Shown in pieces: positions 36,920 to 46,727 of a DNA stretch of 64,000 bases. The stretch comes from Phytohabitans houttuyneae (GTDB lineage Bacteria; Actinomycetota; Actinomycetes; Mycobacteriales; Micromonosporaceae): contig NZ_BLPF01000004.1 of the NCBI RefSeq assembly GCF_011764425.1, positions 1,430,551-1,494,550 of the forward strand, in the 5' to 3' direction. Each line of letters starts with the position of its first letter. The stretch's first letter is position 1. The notes under the pieces are model-generated. The model made no database searches. It saw only the letters and a program-made list of their open reading frames with translations, and was not told the origin of the DNA. The translations under genes were made by a program, and so were the position numbers.

Positions 36920-37058
36920 CGCGGCATCCCCGATGTCTCGGTGGCGGACAGCAACGGCCTGACTACTTTAACGAACGACCGGTGTGTGCCGGAGCCCCCA
37001 TCCGCTGAACTCCCGCGCGGCTGAGGTGACACGCCGATCGCCGCATAAGCTTCAGCGC

Positions 37059-38624
37059 ATGGATGGGCTGGGCGAGATCGTCGCGCTGGTGGCGATCGCG
37101 GTTATCGGCACTGCTTTGGCCCGCAAGCTGGGGCTGCTGGCGCCGATCGTGCTGGTGATCGCTGGGCTGGGCATGTCGTTCCTGCCGTTCGCGCCCGAGG
37201 TGCACCTCGAGCCGGAGCTGGTGCTCGTCGGCATCCTGCCGCCGCTGCTCTACGTGGCCGCGATCGAGATGTCGGTGCCGGCCTTCCGGTACAACCTGCG
37301 ACCGATCCTGCTGCTCGCGGTGGGACTGGTCGTCTTCACCGCGTTCACCGTCGGCACGGTGCTGCACCTGCTGCTGCCCGAGGTGCCGTACTCCCTCTGC
37401 GTGGCCCTCGGCGCGGTGGTCGCGCCGCCCGACGCGGTCGCCGCCACCGCGGTGGCCCGGCGGATCGGGCTGCCCCGGCGGCTGGTCACGATCCTCGAAG
37501 GCGAAAGCCTGGTCAACGACGCCACCGCGCTGGTGATGCTGCGGGTGTCCGTCGCCGCCGCGACGGGTGCCGCGGTCGGCTTCTTCGACGTGGCCGCCGA
37601 CGTCGCGCTCGCCGCGGGCGGCGGCATCGCGATCGGTGCGGCCGGCGCGCTGCTGATCGCCTTCCTGCACAAGCAGATCAAGGACCCCTTGATCGACACG
37701 GCGCTGTCGCTGCTCACGCCGTTTCTGATCGTGCTGCCGGCCGAGGCGGTGCACTCGTCGGGCGTCGTGGCCGTGGTGGTCGCCGGGCTCTACCTCGGCC
37801 ACCGGATGCCCACGCTGATGTCCGCGGCGTCCCGGCTGCAGACCGACGGGTTCTGGCGGATCGCCCGGTTCCTGCTGGAGGGCATGGTCTTCCTGCTGGT
37901 GGGGCTGCAGCTGCGCGAGATCGTGCGCGACCTGGACGAGCCGTGGACCGAGGTCGTGTGGGTCACCGCGGTGGTCGTGCTCACGCTGATCGTGGTGCGG
38001 TTCGTGTGGGTCTTCCCGGCGACCTACGCCGCGCGGCTCGTGCCCCGCATGCGCCAGCGCGACCCGGTGCCCTCGGCCAGCTACCCGGCGGTGATCGGCT
38101 GGGCCGGGATGCGCGGGGTGGTGACGCTGGCGGCCGCGCTCGCCCTGCCGGAGACCAGCGAGGTGGAGTACCCGCGGGAGCTGTTCGTGTGGCTCGCGTT
38201 CGCGGTGATCGTGGTGACGCTTGTGGTGCAGGGCGCGACCCTGCCCTGGTACGCGCGGCGTCTCAAGGTCCCGCCGGACGACCCGACGCAGGACACGCTG
38301 GCCGAGGCGGCGATACAGAACAGGGCCAGCCGCGCCGCCCGCGACCGGCTGGACGAGCTCGCCGAGGGCGCTCCGCCCACCACCGTCGAGCGGCTTCGGG
38401 AGCTCGCCGACCACCGCAACAACAAGGCATGGGAAAGGCTGGGTGGCGGTACGGAAACGCCGTCCCAGGCGTATGGTCGGCTGCGCCGCGAGATGATCGA
38501 CGCGGAGCGCGAGGTGTTCCGTACCGCGCGCGACGAGGGACGCATCGCCGAGGAGGTGCTCCGCCGGGCCCAGCGCGACCTGGACCTGGAGGAGTCTTTG
38601 CTGCAGCGAACGACGGAGGACTGA
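37059..38624 (+). CDS. CPA1 family Na+/H+ antiporter
   Basis: A 521-residue membrane antiporter, about 12 helices. The transport-site region is ALGAVVAPPDAVAATAVARR, with the essential Asp of the PPDAVA motif, followed by LVTILEGESLVNDATALVML (the GESLVND signature). A cytosolic tail of about 120 residues is helical and charged (ENRA..RAARDRLDEL type, ending LDLEESLLQRTTED). It exchanges sodium (or potassium) for protons in pH and salt homeostasis. The ATG at 37059 matches the usual family N-terminus. The zf-UBP gene follows six bases later. Confidence 0.92.
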   Translation: MDGLGEIVALVAIAVIGTALARKLGLLAPIVLVIAGLGMSFLPFAPEVHLEPELVLVGILPPLLYVAAIEMSVPAFRYNLRPILLLAVGLVVFTAFTVGTVLHLLLPEVPYSLCVALGAVVAPPDAVAATAVARRIGLPRRLVTILEGESLVNDATALVMLRVSVAAATGAAVGFFDVAADVALAAGGGIAIGAAGALLIAFLHKQIKDPLIDTALSLLTPFLIVLPAEAVHSSGVVAVVVAGLYLGHRMPTLMSAASRLQTDGFWRIARFLLEGMVFLLVGLQLREIVRDLDEPWTEVVWVTAVVVLTLIVVRFVWVFPATYAARLVPRMRQRDPVPSASYPAVIGWAGMRGVVTLAAALALPETSEVEYPRELFVWLAFAVIVVTLVVQGATLPWYARRLKVPPDDPTQDTLAEAAIQNRASRAARDRLDELAEGAPPTTVERLRELADHRNNKAWERLGGGTETPSQAYGRLRREMIDAEREVFRTARDEGRIAEEVLRRAQRDLDLEESLLQRTTED

Positions 38625-38629
38625 CCGTA

Positions 38630-38890
38630 ATGAGCACCTGTACGCATCTCGCCGAAGCCGGCACCGTGGAGCCGCAGAGCACGGAAGGCTGCCAGGACTG
38701 CCTGGAGTCCGGCCACCGCGACTGGGTGCACCTGCGGCTCTGCCTGACCTGCGGCCGCGTGGGCTGCTGCGACTCGTCGCCGGCCAAGCACGCGAGCGCG
38801 CACTTCCGCGAGACCGGCCACCCGGTGATCAAGTCTTTCCAGCCGGGCGAGGACTGGCGCTGGTGCTTCGTGGACGAGCAGCTCGGCTGA
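38630..38890 (+). CDS. UBP-type zinc finger protein
   Basis: An 86-residue protein consisting of a single zf-UBP domain. Zinc ligands: CTHLAEAG at the start, CQDCLESG, CLTCGRVGCCDS, then HASAHFRETGHPVIK and WRWCFVDEQLG. In eukaryotes the domain binds ubiquitin tails; bacterial one-domain versions are frequent next to Na+/H+ antiporters, as here, and may regulate them (inference from gene neighbourhood). The start is six bases after the antiporter stop, so they form an operon. Confidence 0.92.
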   Translation: MSTCTHLAEAGTVEPQSTEGCQDCLESGHRDWVHLRLCLTCGRVGCCDSSPAKHASAHFRETGHPVIKSFQPGEDWRWCFVDEQLG

Positions 38891-38903
38891 GTCCCGCCTC
38901 GCG

Positions 38904-39782
38904 TCACGGCACCAGGGGGCGGACCTCCTGGGCGATGAAGCGGATGAAGGACTCCAGGTCGGGGTCGTCCGGCGTGGGCTGGAGGACGACGGTCGTGGCG
39001 CCCGCCTCGGCCCAGGCGGCGATGGCGTCGGCCATCTGCTGCGGGGTGCCCGTCACGCTGCGTTCGGCGATCGACTCGTAGCCCCACTTCACGCGCTCGG
39101 CCTCCAGGCGTGCGGCGGCGTCCGGTCCGGTGGCGGCGTGGATGCTGACCACGATCGGGTGCGGGTCGCCGGCGCCCTCGCCCCGGCGGGCGCGGCCCTC
39201 GTCGACGAGCGCCTTGGCCCGGCGGACCTCGTCGGGGGAGGTGCCGCCGGTGAGGAGGGTGCCGTCCGCGATCTCGCCGGCCAGGCGCAGCGACCGCGGG
39301 CCGACCGCGCCGACGAACAGCGGCGGACGGGTGTTGGGTGGCCAGTCGAGGGCGACGCCGTCCAGCGACACGTATCGCCCTTTCGTGGTGACCCGGTCGC
39401 CGCCGAGCAGCGCGCGCAGCGCCGTGCCGTACTCCCGGAGGAGGGTGACCGGCGACTCGGCCCGCGCGCCGACCTGGCCCATCCAGTCCTGCACGCCGTG
39501 CCCGATGCCGACGAGGGCCCGGCCGGGGAAGAGGCGGTCGAGCGTGGCCACCTCCATCGCCGCCAGCGCGACGTTGCGCAGCGGAACAGGCAGCAGGCCC
39601 ATGCCGACCCGGAGCCGCTCGGTCCAGGCCAGGGCGGCGGACATTGTCGCGATGCCACCCTCCAGGAAGCAGTCCTCCCACAGCCACAGCTCCTCGAGGC
39701 CGGCCTCGTCGGCGGCCTGTGCGACGGAGCGCAGGCGCTCGGGCGGGAGGTATGGCAGGTACACGGCGCCGAGAGTCGTCAT
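38904..39782 (-). CDS. LLM class flavin-dependent oxidoreductase
   Basis: A 292-residue luciferase-like monooxygenase with an F420/FMN-type barrel. Features: GLEELWLWEDCFLEGGIATM, RLRVGMGLLPVPLRNVALAA, ALVGIGHGVQDWMGQ and GEIADGTLLTG. The substrate is unknown; in this lineage many such enzymes use F420. The ATG at 39782 (MTTLGAVYLPYLPPE) is the natural start, with CAAGAT six bases upstream as a possible leaderless -10. The frame continues upstream but without family similarity. Confidence 0.88.
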   Translation of the reverse strand: MTTLGAVYLPYLPPERLRSVAQAADEAGLEELWLWEDCFLEGGIATMSAALAWTERLRVGMGLLPVPLRNVALAAMEVATLDRLFPGRALVGIGHGVQDWMGQVGARAESPVTLLREYGTALRALLGGDRVTTKGRYVSLDGVALDWPPNTRPPLFVGAVGPRSLRLAGEIADGTLLTGGTSPDEVRRAKALVDEGRARRGEGAGDPHPIVVSIHAATGPDAAARLEAERVKWGYESIAERSVTGTPQQMADAIAAWAEAGATTVVLQPTPDDPDLESFIRFIAQEVRPLVP

Positions 39783-39796
39783 GCCGAGATCTTGCC

Positions 39797-40789
39797 TCAC
39801 CCTTCCGACAACTCCGAGATCAGCTCGCGCTCGCGCGCCGGGCTGAGGCCGGCCTTGCGCGGGCGGTCCAGGCCCTGCTCGCGTTCCCAGGCGAGGGTGT
39901 CGGCGATGACCTGCTCGCGCGGGCGGTGGCGCAGACCCGCGGCCACGGCGGCGGCGCCGCTGCGGGCGTTGAACGACTCCCACCCGTCCGCGGCGATCCA
40001 CATCGCCAGGGACTCCTCGCCCATGTACTCGGCGACGCCGTGCGACCGCAGCCAGGCCGACTCGGCGCTGACGACCGGCCCCTCGTGCCCACCGACCGCG
40101 CGGGACAGTGCGATCCACTCGCCGAGCGGGACCGCCGGGCCGACCGCGTCGTACGTGCCGGTCGTGCCCGCCTCGGCCGCGCCCAGCAGCCACGCGGTCA
40201 GGTCGCGTACGTCGACCACCTGGGTCGACTGGTCCGGCGCGTCGGGCACCAGCATCGGCGCCTCCCGGTCGCGGGCGGCGCGGGCCACCCAGTAGCCGGT
40301 GCGGTCGGTGTGGTCGCCCGGCCCGCCGATCAGCCCCGAGCGGGCGATCAGCAGCCGGTCACCGGCCGCCGCGACGCTGGCCCGCTCGCAGGCCACCTTC
40401 GCCTCGCCGTAAAGCCCGCGGTCGACCGTGTCCAGGTCGGTCGGTGGCAGCAGCGGGGCGGACTCGTCTGCGCCCGGCGTGCCGTGGTCGGCGTACACGT
40501 TTCCGGAGGAGACGTACGTCCAGTGGCGGGCCCGCGGGGCGAGCGCCTCCAGTGCGCCGCGCACGAAGCCGGGCTGCCACGAGACGTCGAAGACCGCGTG
40601 CCAGTCGCGGTCGCTCAGCGCCTCGTAGGCGTCCGGCGCGCTCCGGTCGGCGGCGACAAGCGTCGCGCCCTCGGCCACCTCGCCGCTCTCACCCCGCGCG
40701 AGGCACGTGACCGCGTGCCCGCGGGACAGCGCCTCCCGCGCCAGCTCGCGACCCAACCATGCCGTGCCACCCAGGACCAAGATCTCCAT
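39797..40789 (-). CDS. NAD-dependent epimerase/dehydratase family protein
   Basis: A 330-residue extended short-chain dehydrogenase. The nucleotide-binding motif is [20 protein letters not shown] (GGTxxLG, near residue 7). [14 protein letters not shown] provides the catalytic Ser, and the [10 protein letters not shown] motif the Tyr-x-x-x-Lys. The C-terminal part fits the isoflavone reductase/epimerase type seen in actinobacteria. The substrate is unknown. The ATG at 40789 is preferred over a TTG four codons earlier. It lies 14 bases upstream of the LLM gene on the same strand. Confidence 0.85.
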   Translation of the reverse strand: MEILVLGGTAWLGRELAREALSRGHAVTCLARGESGEVAEGATLVAADRSAPDAYEALSDRDWHAVFDVSWQPGFVRGALEALAPRARHWTYVSSGNVYADHGTPGADESAPLLPPTDLDTVDRGLYGEAKVACERASVAAAGDRLLIARSGLIGGPGDHTDRTGYWVARAARDREAPMLVPDAPDQSTQVVDVRDLTAWLLGAAEAGTTGTYDAVGPAVPLGEWIALSRAVGGHEGPVVSAESAWLRSHGVAEYMGEESLAMWIAADGWESFNARSGAAAVAAGLRHRPREQVIADTLAWEREQGLDRPRKAGLSPARERELISELSEG

Positions 40790-40831
40790 GGGACCAGACA
40801 ACCAGGCGGGTACCTGCCGGCCCAGCCCTGT

Positions 40832-41020
40832 TCACCCAGAGCGCAAGCGCTCCTCCAGTACCTGACCAGGCCATTCGCCCACAGCGAACGGCTCGGTGGC
40901 GGTGAAGCCCTGCCGCTCGTAGTACCGCACCAGCGCCCTGTCGTCCCCGGCGTAGCAGTCCACCCGCAACAGGTGGGCGCCGTGCGCGCGAGCAATCGCG
41001 CGGGCGTGGTCGAACCTCTT
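40832..41020 (-). pseudogene. GNAT N-acetyltransferase relic (C-terminal part only)
   Basis: A 62-residue open stretch ending in a TGA reads as the C-terminal third of a GNAT acetyltransferase: RAIARAHGAHLLRVDCYAGD, then RALVRYYERQGFTATEPFAV and GQVLEERLRSG. The typical Y-Y-E-R-x-G-F helix-strand of motif B is present. It is preceded by an in-frame stop at 41021-41023 and by unrelated repeat-rich DNA, so the acetyl-CoA-binding part is missing. CACGACACC occurs twice at the junction (41022-41050 region). Confidence 0.7.
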
Positions 41021-41211
41021 TCACGACACCGTCCGGTCCACGACACCATTCGTTACCCCGGTCCGTGTCAGCTGCGGACCGCATGCTCCCGCGGGCACCG
41101 CTCCGGCCGGCGGCTCGCTGCGCTCGCCGAGGTCCCCGGCCTCCGCTGCCAGGTCCGCGGGACAAGCCCGAGTCCGGGGCTCGCGCCCGCGCGGGGTTTG
41201 GATTGTGAAGC

Positions 41212-41267
41212 GCGGAGGGTGAGGCCGCGGGAGCAACGGTCCGGACCACCGCGGACGTCGCGGTAGC
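41212..41267 (+). repeat. dispersed intergenic repeat, copy B
   Basis: A compact 56-base copy: GCGGAGGGTGAGGCCGCGGG, then AGCAACGGTCCGGACCACCG, then CGGACGTCGCGGTAGC. It lies between the GNAT relic and the DUF3307 gene; the rest of 41021-41315 shows GC-rich sequence with no gene. Confidence 0.75.
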
Positions 41268-41315
41268 CCAAAATCGCTTCGGACCTGGATCCTGCCTGGA
41301 CCGCGGACGTGCCAG

Positions 41316-41756
41316 CTACAGGCGGGCGATGAGCAGCGCGGACACCAGGAGGGAGAACCAGTGCAGGGCCTGGTCGGCCACGTACATGCCGCAGACCGGC
41401 GAGGTCTGCTGGGCGAAAACGGGAGAGCCGGTCAGCCGCAGCAGCCGGCGCACCGGCGTGCGGCGGTCGAGGATCGCGTGGCTGACGATGCTGAACGCGA
41501 AGCCCGCGGCCACACCGACCGGCGAGAGCGGCAGCTCCAGCGTGAACGCCGTGCCGGCCAGCACCGCCCCGGCGGTGAGGTGGTAGCTCAGCAGGTGACC
41601 GGCCATGGCCCGCAGCCCGGCCCGCCCCTTGGCCGCCTTGTTGTCGGCTTGCTTGTCGGTCTGCGCGATATGGTCGCCGAGCTGGTGCCCGATCAGTAAC
41701 GCGAGGAGAGCCACCCCGAAGGTGGCTTGGATGGTCAGTTGCTCGGCGCTCATCAT
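41316..41756 (-). CDS. DUF3307 family membrane protein
   Basis: A 146-residue protein with about four membrane helices. The family-like start is GVALLALLIGHQLGDHIAQT (a GHxLGDxxxQT motif), with further helices near AGAVLAGTAFTLELPLSPVG and VADQALHWFSLLVSALLIA; a conserved His and Asp lie in SHAILDRR and ADQALHW. The function is unknown; such proteins are found on chromosomes and phages. AGGATGCC precedes the paired ATG codons. Confidence 0.75.
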   Translation of the reverse strand: MMSAEQLTIQATFGVALLALLIGHQLGDHIAQTDKQADNKAAKGRAGLRAMAGHLLSYHLTAGAVLAGTAFTLELPLSPVGVAAGFAFSIVSHAILDRRTPVRRLLRLTGSPVFAQQTSPVCGMYVADQALHWFSLLVSALLIARL

Positions 41757-41868
41757 GGCATCCTGCGTGACGGCTCAGGTTCCATCAGCGTGGTAGCTGA
41801 CAGTTCCGGGATTTGTGGCAGACCTTTCCCTCGGGTTTCGAGTGTGATCTAAGTGGGGATAGGGCCGC

Positions 41869-43293
41869 ATGACACAGACGGCCGCCGATAGATTTCCGAC
41901 CCGGCACCTGCCGGGCGTGACCGTACGAGAGCTGCCGGCCCCGCCGCGGTCGCCGTGGCGGGTCATCGGCCCCGGGGTGGTGGCGGCCGGCGTGGGCCTG
42001 GCCTCCGGCGAGTTCGTGCTGTTCCCGTACATCGCGTCGCAGGTCGGGCTTGTCTTCCTGTGGGCGGCGGCGGTCGGCATCATCACCCAGTACTTCCTGA
42101 ACATGGAGATCGAGCGGTACACGCTCGCCACCGGGGAGACCGCGCTGACCGGATTCTCCCGGTTCTGGCGCCACTGGGGCCTGGTCTTCGCGATCATGGT
42201 GTACTTCGCGAACCTGTGGCCCGGTTGGTCCACGAGCTCGGCGACCATGGTCACGTACCTGTTCGGCGGCGACGCCACCTGGATCGCCGTGGGCATGCTG
42301 CTGGTCATCGGTGCCGTGCTCACGCTCGCGCCGGTGGTCTACACCGCGCTGGAGCGGGTCGAGTTCGTCAAGGTCGCGCTCGTCGTGATCTTCATCGTGG
42401 TGGCGATCGCGTTCGCCATCTCGGCCAGCGCGTGGAGCGACCTGCCGGACACGGTGACCTCGCCGGCCTTCCCGACCGAGCTCGGCTTCGCGCTCATGCT
42501 CTCCGCCCTCGTCTTCGCCGGCGCGGGCGGCGGTCAGAACCTCTGCCAGAGCAACTGGATCCGGGACAAGCGCTACGGCATGGGCGCGTACGTGCCGCGC
42601 CTGGTCAGCCCGGTCACCGGCGAGGAGGAGGCGGCGCCCGGCGGTGGGGGGTACGTCTTCGAGCCGACCGAGGAGAACCTCGGCCGCTGGCGGCGCTGGT
42701 GGAAGCTGGCCAACCAGGAGCAGCTCGCCACGTTCGTCCTGATCTCGTTCGTGACGATCGTGCTGATGTCCCTGCTCGCGTACTCCACCGTGTACGGCGT
42801 GCCCGGCCTGGAGAACGGCGTCTCGTTCCTGGAGGTCGAGGGCGAGAAGCTGAAGGAGCTGGTGGGCGGCTGGTTCGGCACGCTCTTCTGGGTCATCGGG
42901 GCGCTCTCGCTCTTCGCCGCCTCGATGGGGATCGTGGACTACACCAGCCGGCTCGCGGCCGACGTGCTCAAGACCTCGTACCTGCGCCACGTCTCGGAGA
43001 GCAAGCTCTACTTCGGACTCGTGTGGGGGCTCGTGGCGATCGGCTGCGGCATCCTGATCGCCGGCTTCGACCAGCCGCTGCCGCTGCTCGTGATCTCCGC
43101 CTGCGTCGGCGGCCTGATGATGTTCTTCTACTCGATCCTGCTGCTGGTGCTCAACCGCAAGGTGCTGCCCAGCCAGATCCGGCCGCGCGCCTACCGGGTC
43201 GCGGCTCTCGTCTGGTCGGTGGCGCTCTTCGGCGTCTTTTCCGCGCTCACCGTCTGGCAGCAGGGCGACAAGCTGCTGGACTGGCTGCGCTGA
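41869..43293 (+). CDS. Nramp-related divalent metal transporter-like protein
   Basis: A 474-residue protein with about 11 membrane helices and the overall layout of SLC11/Nramp transporters, including VIGPGVVAAGVGLASGEFVL in the first helix and FAGAGGGQNLCQSNWIRDKR at the sixth. The metal-binding DPGN of true Nramp proteins is absent; instead SGEF stands in the first helix and GQNLCQ in the sixth. Substrate specificity is therefore uncertain. A cytosolic loop with EEEAAPGGGGYVFEPTEENL interrupts the membrane part. The gene ends in a strong terminator hairpin. Confidence 0.78.
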   Translation: MTQTAADRFPTRHLPGVTVRELPAPPRSPWRVIGPGVVAAGVGLASGEFVLFPYIASQVGLVFLWAAAVGIITQYFLNMEIERYTLATGETALTGFSRFWRHWGLVFAIMVYFANLWPGWSTSSATMVTYLFGGDATWIAVGMLLVIGAVLTLAPVVYTALERVEFVKVALVVIFIVVAIAFAISASAWSDLPDTVTSPAFPTELGFALMLSALVFAGAGGGQNLCQSNWIRDKRYGMGAYVPRLVSPVTGEEEAAPGGGGYVFEPTEENLGRWRRWWKLANQEQLATFVLISFVTIVLMSLLAYSTVYGVPGLENGVSFLEVEGEKLKELVGGWFGTLFWVIGALSLFAASMGIVDYTSRLAADVLKTSYLRHVSESKLYFGLVWGLVAIGCGILIAGFDQPLPLLVISACVGGLMMFFYSILLLVLNRKVLPSQIRPRAYRVAALVWSVALFGVFSALTVWQQGDKLLDWLR

Positions 43294-43302
43294 GCATGCG
43301 AC

Positions 43303-43327
43303 GGGGGCGCGCCCCAAACGCGCCCCC
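43303..43327. terminator. terminator after the Nramp-like gene
   Basis: GGGGGCGCG (43303-43311) and CGCGCCCCC (43319-43327) form a perfect nine-base stem with a seven-base loop CCCCAAA. It lies between convergent genes ending at 43293 and 43350. Confidence 0.75.
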
Positions 43328-43349
43328 GGGTCGTCATGCGTGAGGCCGC

Positions 43350-43577
43350 CTACACGATCTCCTCGGGGCGTGGCTTGCGGACCACGTCCCGGTACTTCGG
43401 ATGGCTGGCCCCATAGAGCGCGAAGTTGAGCTTGGCCTCGCTCAGCGTGAGATCGCCGTTGGGCCCGCCCACCGCGACGAAGGCTCCCGGATCCGCCTGT
43501 GACGGGTCGGTCCAGAAGCAGACCGGGCATGTCACGCACCCGGTCCGGTAACCACAACATGGACAGCGGCTTATCAC
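43350..43577 (-). CDS. CPCC family cysteine-rich protein
   Basis: A 75-residue protein of the bacterial CPCC family. Four-cysteine zinc-ribbon features: CPCCGYRT and CPVCFWTD, then GPNGDLTLSEAKLNF and the closing ALYGASHPKYRDVVRKP. The function is unknown; the fold likely binds one zinc. The GTG at 43577 is chosen because it begins directly at the family start (VISRCPCC) and has an AAGGG/CAGG site upstream; the frame continues further without similarity. Confidence 0.85.
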   Translation of the reverse strand: MISRCPCCGYRTGCVTCPVCFWTDPSQADPGAFVAVGGPNGDLTLSEAKLNFALYGASHPKYRDVVRKPRPEEIV

Positions 43578-43618
43578 CGATGCCTGACCCTTACCACCCA
43601 CGCGCCCTAGCCTTTCAC

Positions 43619-43654
43619 GCCACCCGTCCCCGGCGTAACCCGGGGACGGGTGGC
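43619..43654. terminator. terminator after the GH9 cellulase
   Basis: GCCACCCGTCCCCGG (43619-43633) pairs perfectly with CCGGGGACGGGTGGC (43640-43654), a 15-base stem with a six-base loop. It begins 15 bases past the cellulase stop on the minus strand. Confidence 0.8.
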
Positions 43655-43668
43655 TATATGGGCGATCT

Positions 43669-46600
43669 TCAGGTGCACGTGGCTCCGTTGACGGTGAACA
43701 AGCCAGGTGACGGGTTGGGTCCGTTGGTCGTCGCATTGAAGCCGAACGTCTTCGACGCGCCCGGCTCGATGCGCCGGTTGTGCGACTGGTTCTTCGCGGT
43801 GACCGTGGCGCCGGACTGGGTGGTGTCGGCCAGCCACGACTGGGTGACCTTCTGTCCACCTAGGAACGCCCACCGCAGCGACCACCCGTCGATCGCGGCG
43901 GTGCCGGTGTTGGTCACCGTGACCTGGGCGGTGAAGCCACCGGTCCAGGTGCCGTGCACGACGTAGCCCACCCGGCAGCGGGTGGCCGGCGCGGGGCCGC
44001 TCGCTCCCTGGTCGGCCAGGAACGAGGAGACCCAGGCGAGTGCCGAGTTCCAGTTGATGGCCACCTCGTTTGTCGCGTACGACTCGATGTGGTCGACGTA
44101 GCAGAACATCGGCTGGCAGCCGTCGAGCAGCTGCTTGGCGTACGGGTCGTCAAGCCCCGCGTTCGCCCCGCCCGCGATCGAGCCGGCCGGCGGGTGCGGC
44201 AGCGACGCGTCCGCCTGGTTGGCGAAGATCCGGCTGTGCTGGTTCTGCGACGACTTCTCGCCCCACCCGGTCACGTACGACTGGTTGAGCGCGTTGCGGC
44301 CCAGGATGTAGTCGATGCCCTGGATGGCGCCGTCGCGGTACTTCGCGGCTCCCGACAGGTCGAACGCGGTCGCAAGTACCACCATGTTGTTGAGGATGTT
44401 GCTGTTGGCCCCCAGAAGTAGGCGCCGCGGTGGCCCGGCATCGGCAGGCCGTACGCCTGTCCCGCCTGGGTGGTCAGGTACGCGTCCGCGGCGGCCAGCA
44501 CCGAGGCCCGCAGCCGGTCGCGCTCGGCTGCGGCCAGTCCACTCGGGACGGTGGCCAGGTCGAGCCGGCCGAGCGCGGCGGTGCTGCCCCACCCGAAGCC
44601 GGTCGAGCCGAAGACGTCCGCGCTGGTGTGGTGCGGTGAGGCGGTCAGGTCGGACAGGTACGGCGCCTCGCCGGTGGTCAGGTACAGCTCGGCGGCCGCC
44701 CAGTAGAACTCGTCGGTCACGTCGTTGTCGCTGTACGAGCCGCCGCCGTTGCCGTCCTGCGGGTCCGCGTACACGGCCGGGTTGGCCTTGGCCGCCGCGT
44801 ACGCCGTCTTGGCCGCCGTGAGCGCCTTGGCCGCGAACGCCGCGTCGTACGGCGCGAAGAGGCGGGCACCCTGCGCGGCGGTGGCGGCGAGGTTGAGCGT
44901 GGCGGCCGTGGACGGGCGGTGCAGCTCGCGCTGCTGCGGGTCGTCCTCGGGCTGCATCGGGATGCCGGTCCAGTTGGCGTCATGCATCTTGTGGTGCGCC
45001 ATGCCGGCCAGCGGCTTGCCGGCCGGTACCTGCATGCGGATCAGGAACTCCAGCTCCCACCGGGCCTCGTCGAGCACGTCGGGCACCCCGTTGCCCCGCT
45101 CGGGCACCCGCAGGCTGCTGTCGGCGAGGGCGGCGCCGCCGCCGGCGGTCGGTGCGGTCTTGGTGCGCTCGAACGTGCCGAGCAGCTGCGCGGTGGCGAT
45201 GCCGCCGTTGACGACGTACTTGCCGTGGTCACCCGCGTCGTACCAGCCGCCGCGCACGTCCAGCCGGTAGTCGCAGACCCCGGGCTGGCAGGGCACGTCG
45301 GTGTCGCCCTTGTTGGGCGCGACGCCCAGGTGGCCGGCGGGACGCGCGTACTGCTCGCCGATCAGCCCGCCGTCGATCTCGATGCCGCTGCGCTGGGCGT
45401 AGAAGAACTGCAGCGAGTCCGAGCGGAGCTGCTTGAAGACGTCGGCGGAGATCGCGAACGGGTGGCTCGTCTCGCCGTCGGCGGTCAGCGTGTAGTCGGA
45501 GCCCGCCGTCTTGAAAGCGGTGAAGTCCACGCTGTGCACGTTCTGCCCGGAGGCCTGGTCGGTGCCGCGCGGCGTGGTCTGGCCGCTGGCCACCACGGTG
45601 CCGGCGCCGTTCTTCAGCTGCCACGGCAGCGCCTCGGTGGCGGTGGTGACGACCGTCGCGCCCTTGGGGCCGGACGGGAGGTACCCGACCTGGTTGACCC
45701 GCACGCGCGGGCCGGTCTCCGGCACGTATGGCGGCTCCTCCTCGCCGCCGAGCAGCGAGACGTTGTCGAGGCAGAAGGTGTACGCCTCGGCGTTGCCACC
45801 GACCTGGAAAGCGACCTGCGCCTGCTCGGTGTCGACCGGCGAGGTGAAGGTGAACTCCAGCCGCTGGGTGTCGGCGGTCAGCGCGACGTCCCTCGACAGG
45901 TACGAGGTGTACGGGTCGACGCCGAGCTGCACGGTTGCGCGGACGGTGGCGCCGGGCGCCGCGGAAGCGTCGAACGAGAACGTGTACGCGGAGTCGGCGA
46001 CCAGCGTCACGCCGTTCTGCCCCACGCCCCCGTCCCACGGGTTGGCGAGGCCACCGGGCACCTCGGAGCAGTTCCGGCCGTCGACAACCGCCGTGGAGGT
46101 GGTGCCGTAGGAGTACCAGCCGGAGGTCCCGTCGTCGAAGTCACCGTTTTCGATCTGCTCGGGCGCGCCGCCGCCGGTCGTCTCGCTGGTGAGCGAGACG
46201 TCGTCGAGGCAGAAGGTGAACGGGTCGGCCGAGCCGCCGAGCTGGAACGTGAAGACGCCGTTGTCGGAGTCGAGCGAGCCGCCGAAGTCGTACGTGAAGG
46301 TCTGCGGCGTGGCGGTGAGGGCGACCTCGCGGGAGAGGACGGTCGTGTACGGCACCTCGTCCAGCTGGACGTTCGCCCGGATCGTGACCGGTGCGGTGGC
46401 CGAGGCGGTGAAGGTCAGCCGGTACGCGTCGCCGTCGACCAGCGGGATGTCACCGTGGCCGATGCTGGCGTCCCACGGGTTGGCCTGGCCGCCGGGCACC
46501 TCGGCGCAGAGGCGGTCGTCCACGGACGCGATGGGTGTGTTGGCGGTGGCCCACCAAGGCGTGGTGTTGCCTTCGAACGTGCCGTTGTCTATGTGCTCGA

Positions 46601-46694
46601 CCACTTCGGCATGGGCGGTGGCGGTGAGTGCGGTAGCGGTCAGGAGAGCTGCGGACAGGACCGCGAGGATGGCGGTGATGGGGCGTCGGGTCAC
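43669..46694 (-). CDS. modular GH9 endoglucanase: two CBM4/9-like domains, Ig-like, GH9, CBM2; one-base frameshift
   Basis: A secreted cellulase, about 1008 residues when repaired. Order: signal peptide ([20 protein letters not shown]); two carbohydrate-binding modules of the CBM4/9 type (about residues 30-165 and 170-310, each with NPWD and FCLD(D/N)VSL); a CelD_N Ig-like domain ([18 protein letters not shown]); GH9 ([16 protein letters not shown] with catalytic Asp near 485, and [10 protein letters not shown] with the acid Glu near 876); C-terminal CBM2 ([15 protein letters not shown]). The frame breaks at the run 44409-44413; one more base gives [13 protein letters not shown]. The GTG at 46694 has AGGGA before it; an ATG at 46712 is possible. 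A CebR box controls it. Confidence 0.92.
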
Positions 46695-46727
46695 GGTGGA
46701 TCCCTTCGGCATTTCTTCCGAGCGCGA

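Noticed and set aside
43350..43859. Long N-terminal extension of the CPCC protein
   Set aside because: The extra 94 residues are Arg/Pro/Ser-rich and overlap the terminator and the end of the GH9 gene; the family begins at the Cys motif.
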